NCBI GenBank assembly: GCA_006383075.2
Contig: SMNH02000004.1
Coordinates: 186,001 to 250,000 of the forward strand
Reading direction: 5' to 3'
Length of the DNA stretch: 64,000 nt
Source: Kordia sp. TARA_039_SRF
Lineage (GTDB): Bacteria; Bacteroidota; Bacteroidia; Flavobacteriales; Flavobacteriaceae
Numbering within the stretch: position 1 is the first letter of the stretch; each line of letters opens with the position of its first letter. Below are positions 1-11,362 of the stretch, in pieces. The notes under the pieces are model-generated. The model was given only the letters and a program-made list of their open reading frames with translations, searched no databases and was not told the origin of the DNA. Position numbers and translations under genes: made by a program.

Positions 1-200
1 TCTAGGCTTTCTAATAAAAATAGAGTAAAACCTCTCTTACACTATTAAAGCATGATAGTTTCATATATGAATTGCAAGATTTATTTTTCATTCTCAATAG
101 AGAAAGAAATCATCAAGTAATTTCATCATAATTTGTAAGTTTGCATATATGTATTATATACTCTTTAAACAATAATTTTCAATATTTTAAACTCTTTTAC

Positions 201-1073
201 ATGTCAATAAAAAGAACAAGTCTCCTAATTTTAATTTCAATTCTATTTTCTTGTACTAACTCTGATGATTCCGATACTGTTGTGCAAGTATCTAACTTTT
301 TAAAAGTTTCTGATATTTACCTGATAAACTCCTTTGAATTAGTAATGAATCAAGGAATTAGTTATGATATAAATCAATTAGATGATGATACCTATGTTCA
401 AAATTTAATTACAACTATAACTCAACTTTCTGATTACGATTTTGATGAAGTTTGCCATATAGAATATGATAGCAATGGCTTGGTAAGTAATTATAAAATT
501 GGAACAAATCAAATTGCTTCTTGGCGATATGATTTTGGAGGAACTATACAAAGAGACGACAATGGAAATATAATTTCTATCAATGATAATCCAATAACCG
601 TTACTGGTAATAGTATTATTTTTGACGAAAGTAATGGTTGGGCCTCTTCCACTGGATCTGTTCATGAAGTAAATTTTAGTGGAAATAAATTAACCAAAAC
701 TTTTTACAGAGACAATTCAGGCGCTGAAGTTGCAGAAAGTTCATATACCTATCAATATAGCGGAAATGATTTCATAAGAAAGCAAAAAACGTCGAACGGT
801 TTTACATTTTATGAAGTTTCAGATTATCATAATGAGGATTTTTACCTGCCCTGGATTATGCATCATTCTCAAGAAAGATTAGCGCTCGAAATAGCTTTTA
901 ATTTACGATTGATGGGTAAAATTCCGAAGACAATGATCAATTCACAACATGCCAATCAAGATGTTGAAATCACAAAAATAATTAAGGATGCATCAAATAG
1001 ACCTATTTTTATTTTAGGTAGAAATGCCGAATCTGGAATTGATCGTATTGCAATATACACATATGCCGACTAA
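201..1073 (+). CDS. lipoprotein of unknown function
   Basis: I do not recognise the family. The ATG at 201 is preferred over an in-frame upstream start at 141 because it begins directly with a short lipoprotein signal peptide: basic start (MSIKR), hydrophobic stretch, and lipobox LFSC with the lipidated cysteine at residue 18. After a Ser/Asp-rich linker (TNSDDSD) the roughly 270-residue domain is polar and rich in Asn, Asp and Tyr, with no enzyme motif I can name. Phrases such as YDSNGLVSNYKI and RDDNGNIISIND recall the repetitive beta-rich YD/RHS-like strands of many flavobacterial surface lipoproteins, which is resemblance only. It stands alone, convergent with aconitase across a shared terminator. 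Confidence 0.75.
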   Translation: MSIKRTSLLILISILFSCTNSDDSDTVVQVSNFLKVSDIYLINSFELVMNQGISYDINQLDDDTYVQNLITTITQLSDYDFDEVCHIEYDSNGLVSNYKIGTNQIASWRYDFGGTIQRDDNGNIISINDNPITVTGNSIIFDESNGWASSTGSVHEVNFSGNKLTKTFYRDNSGAEVAESSYTYQYSGNDFIRKQKTSNGFTFYEVSDYHNEDFYLPWIMHHSQERLALEIAFNLRLMGKIPKTMINSQHANQDVEITKIIKDASNRPIFILGRNAESGIDRIAIYTYAD

Positions 1074-1147
1074 AAATAATATTCATTATAGTTTCAGGTT
1101 GTAAATTGTGTAAATGATTAATCTTTATAAAATAACATCATTATAAA

Positions 1148-1178
1148 AAAAGCTCCAAACTTTGCATTTGGAGCTTTT
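1148..1178. terminator. bidirectional intrinsic terminator
   Basis: The arms AAAAGCTCCAAA (1148-1159) and TTTGGAGCTTTT (1167-1178) are perfect complements around a 7-base loop. A-runs and T-runs lie on both sides. It sits between two convergent genes and can end both transcripts. Confidence 0.85.
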
Positions 1179-1213
1179 CCTTTTGTATTTTTTATTTAAA
1201 ACTGTTTCGCTTG

Positions 1214-3481
<2,268 letters not shown>

Positions 3482-3629
3482 ATATTTGTTTTTTAGTGTT
3501 TTGAAAGTCCTGCGAAATTACGAAATATTATGCATTTTTAAAAATCCACAGCATACCTTTATTTTAAGTGAATTATTTTTATCGAATTTTTATTTTTGTT
3601 AGATAAAATTCAAAATTACACATAAAAAA

Positions 3630-3662
3630 AGCTTCAAATTACGAAATTCATAATTTGAAGCT
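3630..3662. terminator. bidirectional intrinsic terminator
   Basis: The arms AGCTTCAAATTA (3630-3641) and TAATTTGAAGCT (3651-3662) pair perfectly. An A-run lies on the left (a T-run on the minus strand) and a T-run on the right. It ends the leftward PPIase-moxR operon ahead of the aconitase gene. The remainder of 3482-3725 is AT-rich and holds the presumed aconitase promoter. Confidence 0.8.
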
Positions 3663-3725
3663 GTGTTTTTTTAGATAGTCGTAAAATTGTAGAATTTTAC
3701 ATGATTTTATTTGAACAGAAAAGTT

Positions 3726-4679
3726 TTAGAATAAACTCTCAATAATCTTTTCAATTGTAATTCCTTCTGCTTCTGCTTTGTAGTTTCGAATAACTCTGTG
3801 CGATAGAATTCCAATGGCAACTGCTTGCACATCTTCAATGTCTGGAGAAAATTTTCCGTTGATAGCCGCATGTGCTTTGGCTGCCAAAATTAGGTTTTGT
3901 GAAGCTCTTGGCCCTGCGCCCCAATCTACATATTGTTTTACGATGTCAATGGCGCTAGCTTCTTTTGGACGTGTTTTAGAAACCAATCGAACGGCGTATT
4001 CTATAACATTGTCAGCTACAGGAATTTTGCGAATGAGTTGCTGAATTTTGATGATTTCTTGTGCCGAAAATAGTGCTTTTACGGAAGTTTCAACATCAGT
4101 CGTTGTTGCTTTAACCACTTGCACTTCTTCGTCAAACGTTGGATAAGTTAAACGAATGGCAAACATAAAACGGTCTAATTGCGCTTCTGGTAACGGATAC
4201 GTTCCTTCTTGCTCAATTGGGTTTTGCGTTGCCAATACAAAGTAAGGTAAATCAAGCTTGTAATGATGTCCCGCAACCGTCACGGCACGTTCTTGCATTG
4301 CTTCTAACAATGCAGCTTGTGTTTTTGGCGGCGTACGGTTGATTTCATCTGCCAAGATAATGTTTGCAAAAATAGGTCCTTTGATGAATTTGAACGTACG
4401 CGATTCATCCAAAATTTCACTTCCTAAGATATCACTCGGCATTAAATCGGGCGTAAATTGAATACGCTTAAAGTTGAGCCCTAACGTTGTTGCAATGGTA
4501 TTAACCATTAATGTTTTTGCCAATCCGGGAACACCGATTAATAACGCATGTCCACCAGAAAATATAGAGAGTAATATTTGATCAATTACTTCTTCCTGAC
4601 CTACAATTATTTTAGCAATTTCATTTTTGAGTTCCTTGTGTTTTTGCACAAGATTTTCAATAGCAGCAACGTCTGACAT
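3726..4679 (-). CDS. moxR: MoxR family AAA+ ATPase
   Basis: This is a chaperone-like AAA+ ATPase of the MoxR subfamily, thought to remodel or activate partner proteins, often ones with VWA domains. In 317 residues it shows Walker A (GVPGLAKT, 49-56), Walker B (IILADEIN, Asp111-Glu112), sensor 1 (LATQNPIEQ) and the family-typical LPEAQLDRFM. It is the last gene of the leftward folding-factor operon, 3 bases after the SurA-like gene. The Bat-type VWA partners usually found beside moxR are absent here; the nearest VWA protein (24508-26544) is 20 kb away. The link to envelope protein folding is inferred from the operon. Confidence 0.93.
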   Translation of the reverse strand: MSDVAAIENLVQKHKELKNEIAKIIVGQEEVIDQILLSIFSGGHALLIGVPGLAKTLMVNTIATTLGLNFKRIQFTPDLMPSDILGSEILDESRTFKFIKGPIFANIILADEINRTPPKTQAALLEAMQERAVTVAGHHYKLDLPYFVLATQNPIEQEGTYPLPEAQLDRFMFAIRLTYPTFDEEVQVVKATTTDVETSVKALFSAQEIIKIQQLIRKIPVADNVIEYAVRLVSKTRPKEASAIDIVKQYVDWGAGPRASQNLILAAKAHAAINGKFSPDIEDVQAVAIGILSHRVIRNYKAEAEGITIEKIIESLF

Positions 4680-4682
4680 ATA

Positions 4683-6113
4683 TTATTCTTTTTCTTCTTT
4701 TAACCAATTGTTTGTAAACTCGCAGTCACGATTGTCCGAATTCACATTGATGTAGGTGTCTTTTATTTTTTGTGAAATCCATTTTTGCACTTCTTTTAAC
4801 TGCTTTTCTTTGAGCGCTAAGTTTTTGATTTTGATGTAATCTTTAGAATAGTCTGCAATATGCTCGTTAAAACGATTGGTTACTTTGAGTATTTTAAATC
4901 TTTTTTGTCCTGTGCGAGTTTCGTCAATTAATGGAATGGATATTTCTCCTTCTTTCAACGGCTCTATTTGTGAGTATTGCTCAGGATCCATTTTTGTCAA
5001 TTCGAAGTGTGTATCGAAAGTTGCTGGATTGATTAATTTCCCTCCATTGTTACGAGTTTCTTTGTCATCTGAGAATGAACGTGCCGCTTCTTCAAACGTC
5101 AATTCACCATCCATGATACGCGTACGTAAGGTATCAATTTCTTTACGTGCTTCTTCTAATTTTTCGTTTGTTATTTCTGGAATTAGTAGAATGTGTCGCA
5201 CATCGCGTTCCTGTCCACGGATTTTATCTATCATCACAATGTGCCATCCAAAGTCAGTTTCAAACGGATCTGAAATCTCTCCTAATTGTAACGAGAAAGC
5301 TACATCTTTAAATTCTTTTGCTAGCGGACTTCTTTTGTTTATAGGAATTAAACCTCCTTGTCGTCCCGAAGCTCTATCTTTCGAGTATAAAATGGCTTTC
5401 GTACCAAAACTAGAACCTGCTTCTACTTCTGATTTGATTTGTTTTAGTTTTTCAACTACTTTTTCTACTGCTTCTTCAGATGGTTCAGGTTCAATAACGA
5501 TTTGAGAAACCTCCAACTCTACTCCTATTACAGGACGTTGTTCTTGTGGAATTTTTTCAAAAAACTGACGCACTTCCTCTGGCGTAATTTCTACATCGCG
5601 TACAACTTTTGATTGCATACGCTGCGTTAAGATGTTTATTTTAACTATTTCTGTTAAACGCTTGCGAAGTGTTAATTCATCCTCCATTGCGTAAAACTTC
5701 AATAGCTTGTCCATTCCGCCAATTTGCTCACGAAAATACTCTATTTGTTGATTTACACGATCGCTCACTTCACCTGGAGAAACTTCAATACTATCTTGAA
5801 TGGCATGATGCGCATACAACTTATCTTCCATCAATTTTCCAAGCAATTTACAACGTGTAAATCCTTCCATATTTACTCCTTGCTGCTGAAAATCTAAAAG
5901 CGTTTTGTCTACATCTGATTCTAAAATGACGAAATCGCCCACAACAGCGGCAACACCGTCAATTTTTACACGTTTTGTGTTTGAGTTTACAGAATCCTTT
6001 ACTTGTGCTTTTGCTTCTGTCATGGTTTCAGAAACCATGGTTGCATCATCATTTTCCTGTGCTTGCATTCCAAATGCTACAAGCAGCATCAGTACAAATA
6101 TACCTTGCTTCAT
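4683..6113 (-). CDS. surA: SurA-like periplasmic peptidyl-prolyl isomerase
   Basis: This is a probable periplasmic chaperone and cis-trans prolyl isomerase for outer-membrane proteins. The ATG at 6113 is chosen over the frame's first start (6152) because it gives a clean signal peptide (MKQGIFVLMLLVAFGMQAQ). The mature protein has a SurA N-terminal helical domain (VDGVAAVVGDFVILESDVDK) followed by two parvulin/PpiC domains: one from about residue 200 containing DFGWHIVMID, and one beginning DVRHILLIP. The 476-residue length fits SurA. The start lies 1 base after the stop of the upstream gene, so the two are almost certainly translationally coupled. Confidence 0.93.
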   Translation of the reverse strand: MKQGIFVLMLLVAFGMQAQENDDATMVSETMTEAKAQVKDSVNSNTKRVKIDGVAAVVGDFVILESDVDKTLLDFQQQGVNMEGFTRCKLLGKLMEDKLYAHHAIQDSIEVSPGEVSDRVNQQIEYFREQIGGMDKLLKFYAMEDELTLRKRLTEIVKINILTQRMQSKVVRDVEITPEEVRQFFEKIPQEQRPVIGVELEVSQIVIEPEPSEEAVEKVVEKLKQIKSEVEAGSSFGTKAILYSKDRASGRQGGLIPINKRSPLAKEFKDVAFSLQLGEISDPFETDFGWHIVMIDKIRGQERDVRHILLIPEITNEKLEEARKEIDTLRTRIMDGELTFEEAARSFSDDKETRNNGGKLINPATFDTHFELTKMDPEQYSQIEPLKEGEISIPLIDETRTGQKRFKILKVTNRFNEHIADYSKDYIKIKNLALKEKQLKEVQKWISQKIKDTYINVNSDNRDCEFTNNWLKEEKE

Positions 6114-6114
6114 G

Positions 6115-6963
6115 TTATTTATATGTTTCAAACTGTTTTTGCTTAATGGCATCTTTTGTGATGTCTTTTTCTAATTTTCTGATAAATTCAAGCTTGCGCT
6201 TGTTGAGAATGATTTGTCGAACTGTGGGGCGAACATACGCGAGTGGCGCAATATCATTCCTACCTATTTTGTCTACAATTTGCACCAAATATACTCCTAA
6301 TGAATCTTCTATCTGAGAAAATTGTGATTTTTTTAAGTATTTCTCTTTGTTTTCGTTGGTTATGACAGGGATTTTGTTGAAAATCTGTGTTTGTTTTACC
6401 CAAATGGAATCGTTGAGTGAGTAATTGTTGAATTGAATCGCTAGAGAATCCAACGCTGTTTTGTCCGCCGTCTCAAAACGCTTGAACCGTTCTGCTATTT
6501 TGTCTATGTTAGAGTTGTCTTTGGCAATGTTGATGTAACGCAACTTGAGCAATTCTTCATTAAGCTTAAAGTTTTCTTTGTTAGCATCGTAATATTTTGC
6601 TTCGTCAAACGCTGTTACAACAGTATCAATCGATTGTTTTACCAACGCTTCTTTGTACGCTTCAATGTATAAATCGTTGCGATATTCTTCGACCAATTCT
6701 TCAAAAGCATCTTGTTTTTCTTGCGGAAGATTTAACTTGGCACCTTGTATGAATAATTCCTGCGTTGCCCAACGATCAATATAGTTATTGACAACAATGG
6801 CACTATCTTGCGCAGACATATTATCGGAAAGCAATGGTTCAATATCACTTTTATACAGATAACTTTCGCCTACTCTCGCCACAGGATCGCCAACATTGGT
6901 CGATTGAAAATATTCGCACGAAATGCACAAAAAAACAACTAGTATGACAATTAATTTTTTCAA
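6115..6963 (-). CDS. SurA-N-like lipoprotein, partner of neighbouring PPIases
   Basis: This 282-residue lipoprotein (signal MKKLIVILVVFLCISC, lipidated Cys16) lies between two PpiC-type isomerases. Residues about 25-130 (ARVGESYLYKSDIEPL...NNYIDRWATQELFIQGAK) resemble the helical SurA N-terminal chaperone domain. I see no parvulin domain, so it is probably a chaperone-like accessory subunit and not an isomerase. The start codon is TTG, 5 bases after the stop of the upstream gene; no ATG fits the signal peptide, so initiation probably depends on coupling to the upstream gene. Role inferred from context. Confidence 0.8.
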   Translation of the reverse strand: MKKLIVILVVFLCISCEYFQSTNVGDPVARVGESYLYKSDIEPLLSDNMSAQDSAIVVNNYIDRWATQELFIQGAKLNLPQEKQDAFEELVEEYRNDLYIEAYKEALVKQSIDTVVTAFDEAKYYDANKENFKLNEELLKLRYINIAKDNSNIDKIAERFKRFETADKTALDSLAIQFNNYSLNDSIWVKQTQIFNKIPVITNENKEKYLKKSQFSQIEDSLGVYLVQIVDKIGRNDIAPLAYVRPTVRQIILNKRKLEFIRKLEKDITKDAIKQKQFETYK

Positions 6964-6968
6964 AGAGA

Positions 6969-8954
6969 TTACTTAATGAGTTTTTTTAGTTTTCTATACG
7001 TGCGTTTGTTGATATCGACTTCGTATTTTTCTTTGAGCGTTTTTATCCACTCTTTTTCAAGATATACTTGATAATCGCTAATGACTTTTCCTTTGATTTC
7101 CGAAAGCTCTTTGTAGCTTTCTGGCAATATGTCGTTTACTTTAACGATGGTAAAATCGGTCGTTCCATCTTTAAAAATATCAGAAACACCTTTGGAAAAT
7201 TTAAAATCTTCTGGGAGATTTCGGTGTCCTTCTTCGTACACGCCGGGCGAAAAGATTACGTTTACAGTTCCTTCTTTGTTAATCGCATCCTTAATATCAT
7301 CTAACGATTTTCCTTCTTTTAAAAGTTGCTGAACTTTTTTCGCCGCATCTTCTTTAGAACATGAAGCAATCACGCCTTCTACGCGCTTATTCCATTTGTA
7401 ATTTTCCTTATTCGCGTTGAAAAATGTTTCCAATCCGATAGTATCTGTTTTGGCTTTTTCCCAGATTTCTGTTTCCATCAAATCAAATAAAAGCAATCCA
7501 TCACGGTATTCTCCATAAATTGCGGCAAACTCTTCGTTGATGTTCTCTAAATCACTTTCGTAAAAAGCCAATAATTTACTATTGAAAAACTCTTGATAGG
7601 TACGTTTGATAAAACTTTTAGCATCAAGATTTTTCGCCATGACACGCGATCTATTTTTTAATAAATATATAGCGAACTCTCTGTATGGAATCTTTGTGTC
7701 GTTAATTTGAAACAACGTTTTGCTTAAAAATGCATCGTCAGTAGGAAGTTGCCAGCTTTTTGTAAAGAACGTTCCATCTGCAATTGCAAAGAAATCGTTT
7801 TTAGCAACTTCATTTTCGCTGATGTCATATAACTTCTTAATCTTTTTCAACACTGACGAATTAATCACGCCTGCACGCTTGTCGTTCTTGATTTTTCGTT
7901 CCAAATTCAGTTTTTCTTCTTCAAAACTTCGCATGGAATGTTTGGAAATCAATTTGACAATATGCCAACCGAATTCCGATTGAAACGGCTTGGAGATTTC
8001 ATTTGGTTCTTTGAGTGAAAACGCCACTTCTTCAAACGCTTTTGAGCTTAATCGCCCACGACCAAATCGCGGTAATTGTCCTTCGTTTACGCCTGAACTT
8101 CTATCGTCTGAAAAACGTTTTGCCAATGTTCCAAAATCGGCTCCCGACTGTATTTGCGAATAAATATCTTGAATTTTTTGCGCAGGATCTTCCTTGTTTT
8201 CTCCTTCTTTTTTATCCAACAATAAAATATGTGCTACTGTAATTTCTCCCGCATTATCGCGAATATCTTCTGTTTTGATGATGTGATATCCAAACTGGGT
8301 TCGAACTGGCATGGAAACCTGCCCAACTTTCGTATTAAAAGCAGCCGATTCAAAAGGATAAACCATTCGGAATGCTGAAAAATAGCCCAAATTCCCTAAG
8401 TTTCCTTTCATATTTTTATTGCCCATCGCAGAAGGATCGTCGGATTGCTCCATTGCCATTTGCCCAAAATCAGCACCGTGTGTTACAATCGTATCACGAA
8501 TTTTCATGATAGCGTTGTATGCTTTCAGTGTATCTTCTGGCGAAGCATCTTGCGAAACTTTAATTAAAATATGACTCGCTTTCACTTCTTTCTTTAAACG
8601 TTCATACGCTTCTTTTAGCAGTTTTTCTGTGGCTTGTTCATCTGTTAGATAATTTCTAGACAATTGTTTTCGATATCCTGCCAATTCTTTCTTATACGAA
8701 TCCTTTTCGTCTAACTTTAGTTGTTCAGCTTCTTTCAGTTTCAACTTATATTCAAGAAATAAATCGAAATATTCTTCAATCTCTTTTTGGTCTTTTTTAT
8801 CAATAATATCAAGATTCTTTTTGTAGACTCTTGAAAATTCGGAAACATACGTTGGCTCTCCTTCAATTGTAAATAATACTTTGTCTTTTTTTGACTGTCC
8901 AAAACTTGCAAAGCTTACCAAAAGGAGTAAAAATAATGGAATGTTCTTTTTCAT
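6969..8954 (-). CDS. double-parvulin peptidyl-prolyl isomerase
   Basis: A periplasmic folding factor of 661 residues counted from the ATG at 8954, which gives the signal peptide MKKNIPLFLLLLVSFASFGQ; an in-frame start at 9056 would add 34 residues of no signal character. An N-terminal helical domain rich in Lys and Glu is followed by two PpiC/parvulin domains, the first starting VKASHILIKV and ending FGYHIIKTED, the second starting ITVAHILLLD and ending FGWHIVKLI. A long C-terminal region has no motif I recognise. It is the first gene of the four-gene operon (this gene, the SurA-N-like lipoprotein, surA, moxR). Confidence 0.9.
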   Translation of the reverse strand: MKKNIPLFLLLLVSFASFGQSKKDKVLFTIEGEPTYVSEFSRVYKKNLDIIDKKDQKEIEEYFDLFLEYKLKLKEAEQLKLDEKDSYKKELAGYRKQLSRNYLTDEQATEKLLKEAYERLKKEVKASHILIKVSQDASPEDTLKAYNAIMKIRDTIVTHGADFGQMAMEQSDDPSAMGNKNMKGNLGNLGYFSAFRMVYPFESAAFNTKVGQVSMPVRTQFGYHIIKTEDIRDNAGEITVAHILLLDKKEGENKEDPAQKIQDIYSQIQSGADFGTLAKRFSDDRSSGVNEGQLPRFGRGRLSSKAFEEVAFSLKEPNEISKPFQSEFGWHIVKLISKHSMRSFEEEKLNLERKIKNDKRAGVINSSVLKKIKKLYDISENEVAKNDFFAIADGTFFTKSWQLPTDDAFLSKTLFQINDTKIPYREFAIYLLKNRSRVMAKNLDAKSFIKRTYQEFFNSKLLAFYESDLENINEEFAAIYGEYRDGLLLFDLMETEIWEKAKTDTIGLETFFNANKENYKWNKRVEGVIASCSKEDAAKKVQQLLKEGKSLDDIKDAINKEGTVNVIFSPGVYEEGHRNLPEDFKFSKGVSDIFKDGTTDFTIVKVNDILPESYKELSEIKGKVISDYQVYLEKEWIKTLKEKYEVDINKRTYRKLKKLIK

Positions 8955-9201
8955 TGATGTTTTATTTATTTCTGTCAGATGCAATTCGCTCATAAAATAA
9001 TGTATCATGAACGCACATTTTATTAGAATGTTTTTTGAGAAAGACAAAAATAACAATTCAGCAATATTTCACAACTAATTGGAATGTTGATTATACAGAC
9101 TTTTTGGTTTTTGGCGTAATTATTGTAATTTTTATAGAAAATAAGACTATTCACCTTTGAAATATTTTAGAGATAACTTAATTTTACCTAAAATTGAATC
9201 T

Positions 9202-9942
9202 ATGAGAAAAAATTACTTGATATTATTATGTTTGTTTTTAACGGTTGCAAGTTACGCACAAGAAGTACTTAGTATTTCTGGATACAATGGCGCGGGAAGC
9301 ACAATAACAGCGACCACTTCTACCATTAACGACGAAATTACGGTTCGTTTTGAAGACAGTGATATTATTAACAACTTCTACACTGAAAATCAAACATTTA
9401 TCCACATGTATTTGGGATTAGACACTAGCAGTGGAAGTTTTCAGGCTGTTCCAGGAACGTTTAACGATTTGTCATGGCAACCTGTATTAAATTTAACGGA
9501 TGGAGATGCTTCTACAGCTACAAACACGTATGAAATCACGTTTACGCCAGGACAATTGTTTCCTTCGTTAGAAAATGAAACTATTTTTGGAATCAACTTT
9601 TTATTCCAAAATCAATTTGGCGGCGGCGGAAATAACCAAACGGTTGATTTCTACATTGATTTAGTAGATGCTACACTCAATAGCAGTACGTTAAGCGTAG
9701 GTGACGCAACGAAAGCGCAAATTCAAACAACTTATAACGGCGGACGATTAGAAATTTCGGGAATCAACACGACTTCTAACATTTCAATTTACAACCTATT
9801 GGGTCGTAAAGTAGTTGATTTAAAAAACGTAGCCATCAACGGAACGTTTAGTAAATATTTAGATTTACCAAGAAACAACATTTACATCGTAAAAATTTCA
9901 GCAGCTAATTTTTCAAAAACGTTTAAAATTGTTGCGAAATAA
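9202..9942 (+). CDS. secreted protein with type IX sorting domain
   Basis: This 246-residue exported protein starts with the Sec signal MRKNYLILLCLFLTVASYAQ; the ATG at 9202 is preferred to an upstream in-frame start at 9157. The middle is a beta-rich domain with many Thr, Asn and Asp (DLSWQPVLNLTDGDAS) of unknown role. The last 75 residues form a type A T9SS C-terminal domain: ISIYNLLGRKV, a spacer, then YIVKISAANFSKTFKIVAK. Such domains direct proteins across the outer membrane by the T9SS, consistent with porX at 41.9 kb. The central domain could bind carbohydrate, but I cannot show this. Confidence 0.85.
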   Translation: MRKNYLILLCLFLTVASYAQEVLSISGYNGAGSTITATTSTINDEITVRFEDSDIINNFYTENQTFIHMYLGLDTSSGSFQAVPGTFNDLSWQPVLNLTDGDASTATNTYEITFTPGQLFPSLENETIFGINFLFQNQFGGGGNNQTVDFYIDLVDATLNSSTLSVGDATKAQIQTTYNGGRLEISGINTTSNISIYNLLGRKVVDLKNVAINGTFSKYLDLPRNNIYIVKISAANFSKTFKIVAK

Positions 9943-9964
9943 AGCAAAACATACACTTATATTG

Positions 9965-9992
9965 AAAAGCTTTCAGGAAACTGGAAGCTTTT
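9965..9992 (+). terminator. intrinsic terminator
   Basis: A 12-bp stem, AAAAGCTTTCAG (9965-9976) with CTGGAAGCTTTT (9981-9992), has one G-T wobble and closes on a GAAA tetraloop. A T-run follows on the plus strand. It ends the T9SS-sorted gene. Confidence 0.85.
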
Positions 9993-10046
9993 TTAGTTTG
10001 AAATACCGCAAATTTGAAATTGTGACGCAAAAATCAAAAATTTGAA

Positions 10047-10054
10047 TATCTTTG
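10047..10054 (+). promoter_or_regulatory. candidate -7 box (TATCTTTG)
   Basis: This is an exact match to the Bacteroidota -7 consensus TAnnTTTG, 33 bases before the M20 amidohydrolase ATG. A TTG lies 24 bases upstream, slightly farther than the usual -33 spacing, so the match is only moderate. Confidence 0.4.
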
Positions 10055-10087
10055 AGAATACTATAATTTCCAACCATAACAATTACA

Positions 10088-11356
10088 ATGAAAAAACTAC
10101 TTTTCTACACATTCCTTTTGTCTGCTGGTTTTGCCACAGCGCAACACGGACTCGAAAAAGATATTGATGCTATTGAAGCAAAAGTCATCGAATGGCGCCG
10201 CGATTTCCATGAAAACCCAGAACTATCCAACCGAGAATTTAAAACTGCTGAAAAAATTGCAGCACACTTACAATCGCTCGGAATGGAAGTAAAAACGGGC
10301 GTTGCACATACGGGAGTTGTTGGGATTTTAAAAGGTGATTTGCCTGGAAAAGTGGTGGCATTGCGCGCCGATATTGACGCACTTCCTGTAACAGAGCGTA
10401 CCGATGTTACGTTTAAATCCAAAGTTAGAACTACGTTTAACGGCGTGGAAACTGGCGTGATGCATGCGTGCGGACATGATACGCATACGGCAATTTTAAT
10501 GGGCGTTGCTGAAATTTTCTCCAATCATAAAGACAAAATAAAAGGAACGATTGTTTTTATATTTCAACCTGCAGAAGAAGGCGCGCCAAAAGGCGAAGAA
10601 GGCGGCGCAGAACTCATGGTGAGAGAAGGTGTGTTAAAAAACCCTGATGTAGATGCTATCTTTGGATTGCACATCAGCGCAGGATTTGATGTTGGAACTA
10701 TTAGCTACAAGCCTGGTGGCATTATGGCAGCTTCGCAAAGCTTTGAAATCAACGTAAAAGGTAAACAAAGTCACGGTTCGCGTCCGTGGACAAGTATTGA
10801 CCCGATTGTGGCAAGTGCTAAAATTATTGACGGATTGCAAACCATCATCAGTAGAGAATCTGAATTGACCAAAGAAGGCGCTGTAATTACGGTTGGAAAA
10901 ATTACCAGTGGCGTGCGAAGCAATATCATTCCTGAAAAAGCGCAACTTATCGGAACTATTCGTACACTCGATTATGACATGCAAGCCTTTATCAATAAGC
11001 GAATGAAAGAAATGGTGCCTGCCATTGCCAAAGCCTACAGAGCGGAAGCTACCATTGAAATTGAAAAAGGTTATCCAATTACTTATAATGACCCAAAATT
11101 AACGGCACAAATGCTTCCATCTTTACAAAAAGTTGCAGGAAATGAAAATGTTATCGAAATAAAAGCAATTACAGGTGCGGAAGATTTTTCATTCTTCCAA
11201 AAAGAAGTGCCAGGCTTGTATTTCTTTTTAGGTGGAAAACCTGTTGACCAAGAAGCAACTTCACATCATACGCCAGACTTTTATATTGACGAAAGCGGCA
11301 TGAAGCTTGGCGTGAAAACTTTTGTACAACTTACGTTAGATTATCTCAATAACTAA
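10088..11356 (+). CDS. M20 family amidohydrolase (N-acyl amino acid hydrolase type)
   Basis: A zinc-dependent M20D-type peptidase or amidohydrolase of 422 residues, probably releasing amino acids from N-acyl conjugates. An N-terminal signal peptide (MKKLLFYTFLLSAGFATAQ) places it in the periplasm or outside the cell. Metal-site motifs are in order: MHACGHDTHTAILMG, FQPAEEGAPKGEEGG, and TGAEDFSFF near the C-terminus, with a dimerisation domain between (GKQSHGSRPW). The next gene follows after 6 bases. The exact substrate cannot be told from sequence; hippurate-, indole-3-acetyl-amino-acid- and N-acetyl-hydrolases share these motifs. Confidence 0.92.
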   Translation: MKKLLFYTFLLSAGFATAQHGLEKDIDAIEAKVIEWRRDFHENPELSNREFKTAEKIAAHLQSLGMEVKTGVAHTGVVGILKGDLPGKVVALRADIDALPVTERTDVTFKSKVRTTFNGVETGVMHACGHDTHTAILMGVAEIFSNHKDKIKGTIVFIFQPAEEGAPKGEEGGAELMVREGVLKNPDVDAIFGLHISAGFDVGTISYKPGGIMAASQSFEINVKGKQSHGSRPWTSIDPIVASAKIIDGLQTIISRESELTKEGAVITVGKITSGVRSNIIPEKAQLIGTIRTLDYDMQAFINKRMKEMVPAIAKAYRAEATIEIEKGYPITYNDPKLTAQMLPSLQKVAGNENVIEIKAITGAEDFSFFQKEVPGLYFFLGGKPVDQEATSHHTPDFYIDESGMKLGVKTFVQLTLDYLNN

Positions 11357-11362
11357 AACCTT

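Noticed and set aside
1-200. Possible gene or RNA at the left edge
   Set aside because: The sequence is AT-rich with stops in all frames and no structure I can support.
4876-5505. Open frame of 209 codons antisense to surA
   Set aside because: It is a shadow of the conserved PPIase coding sequence, with Ser/Ile-rich text typical of antisense frames.
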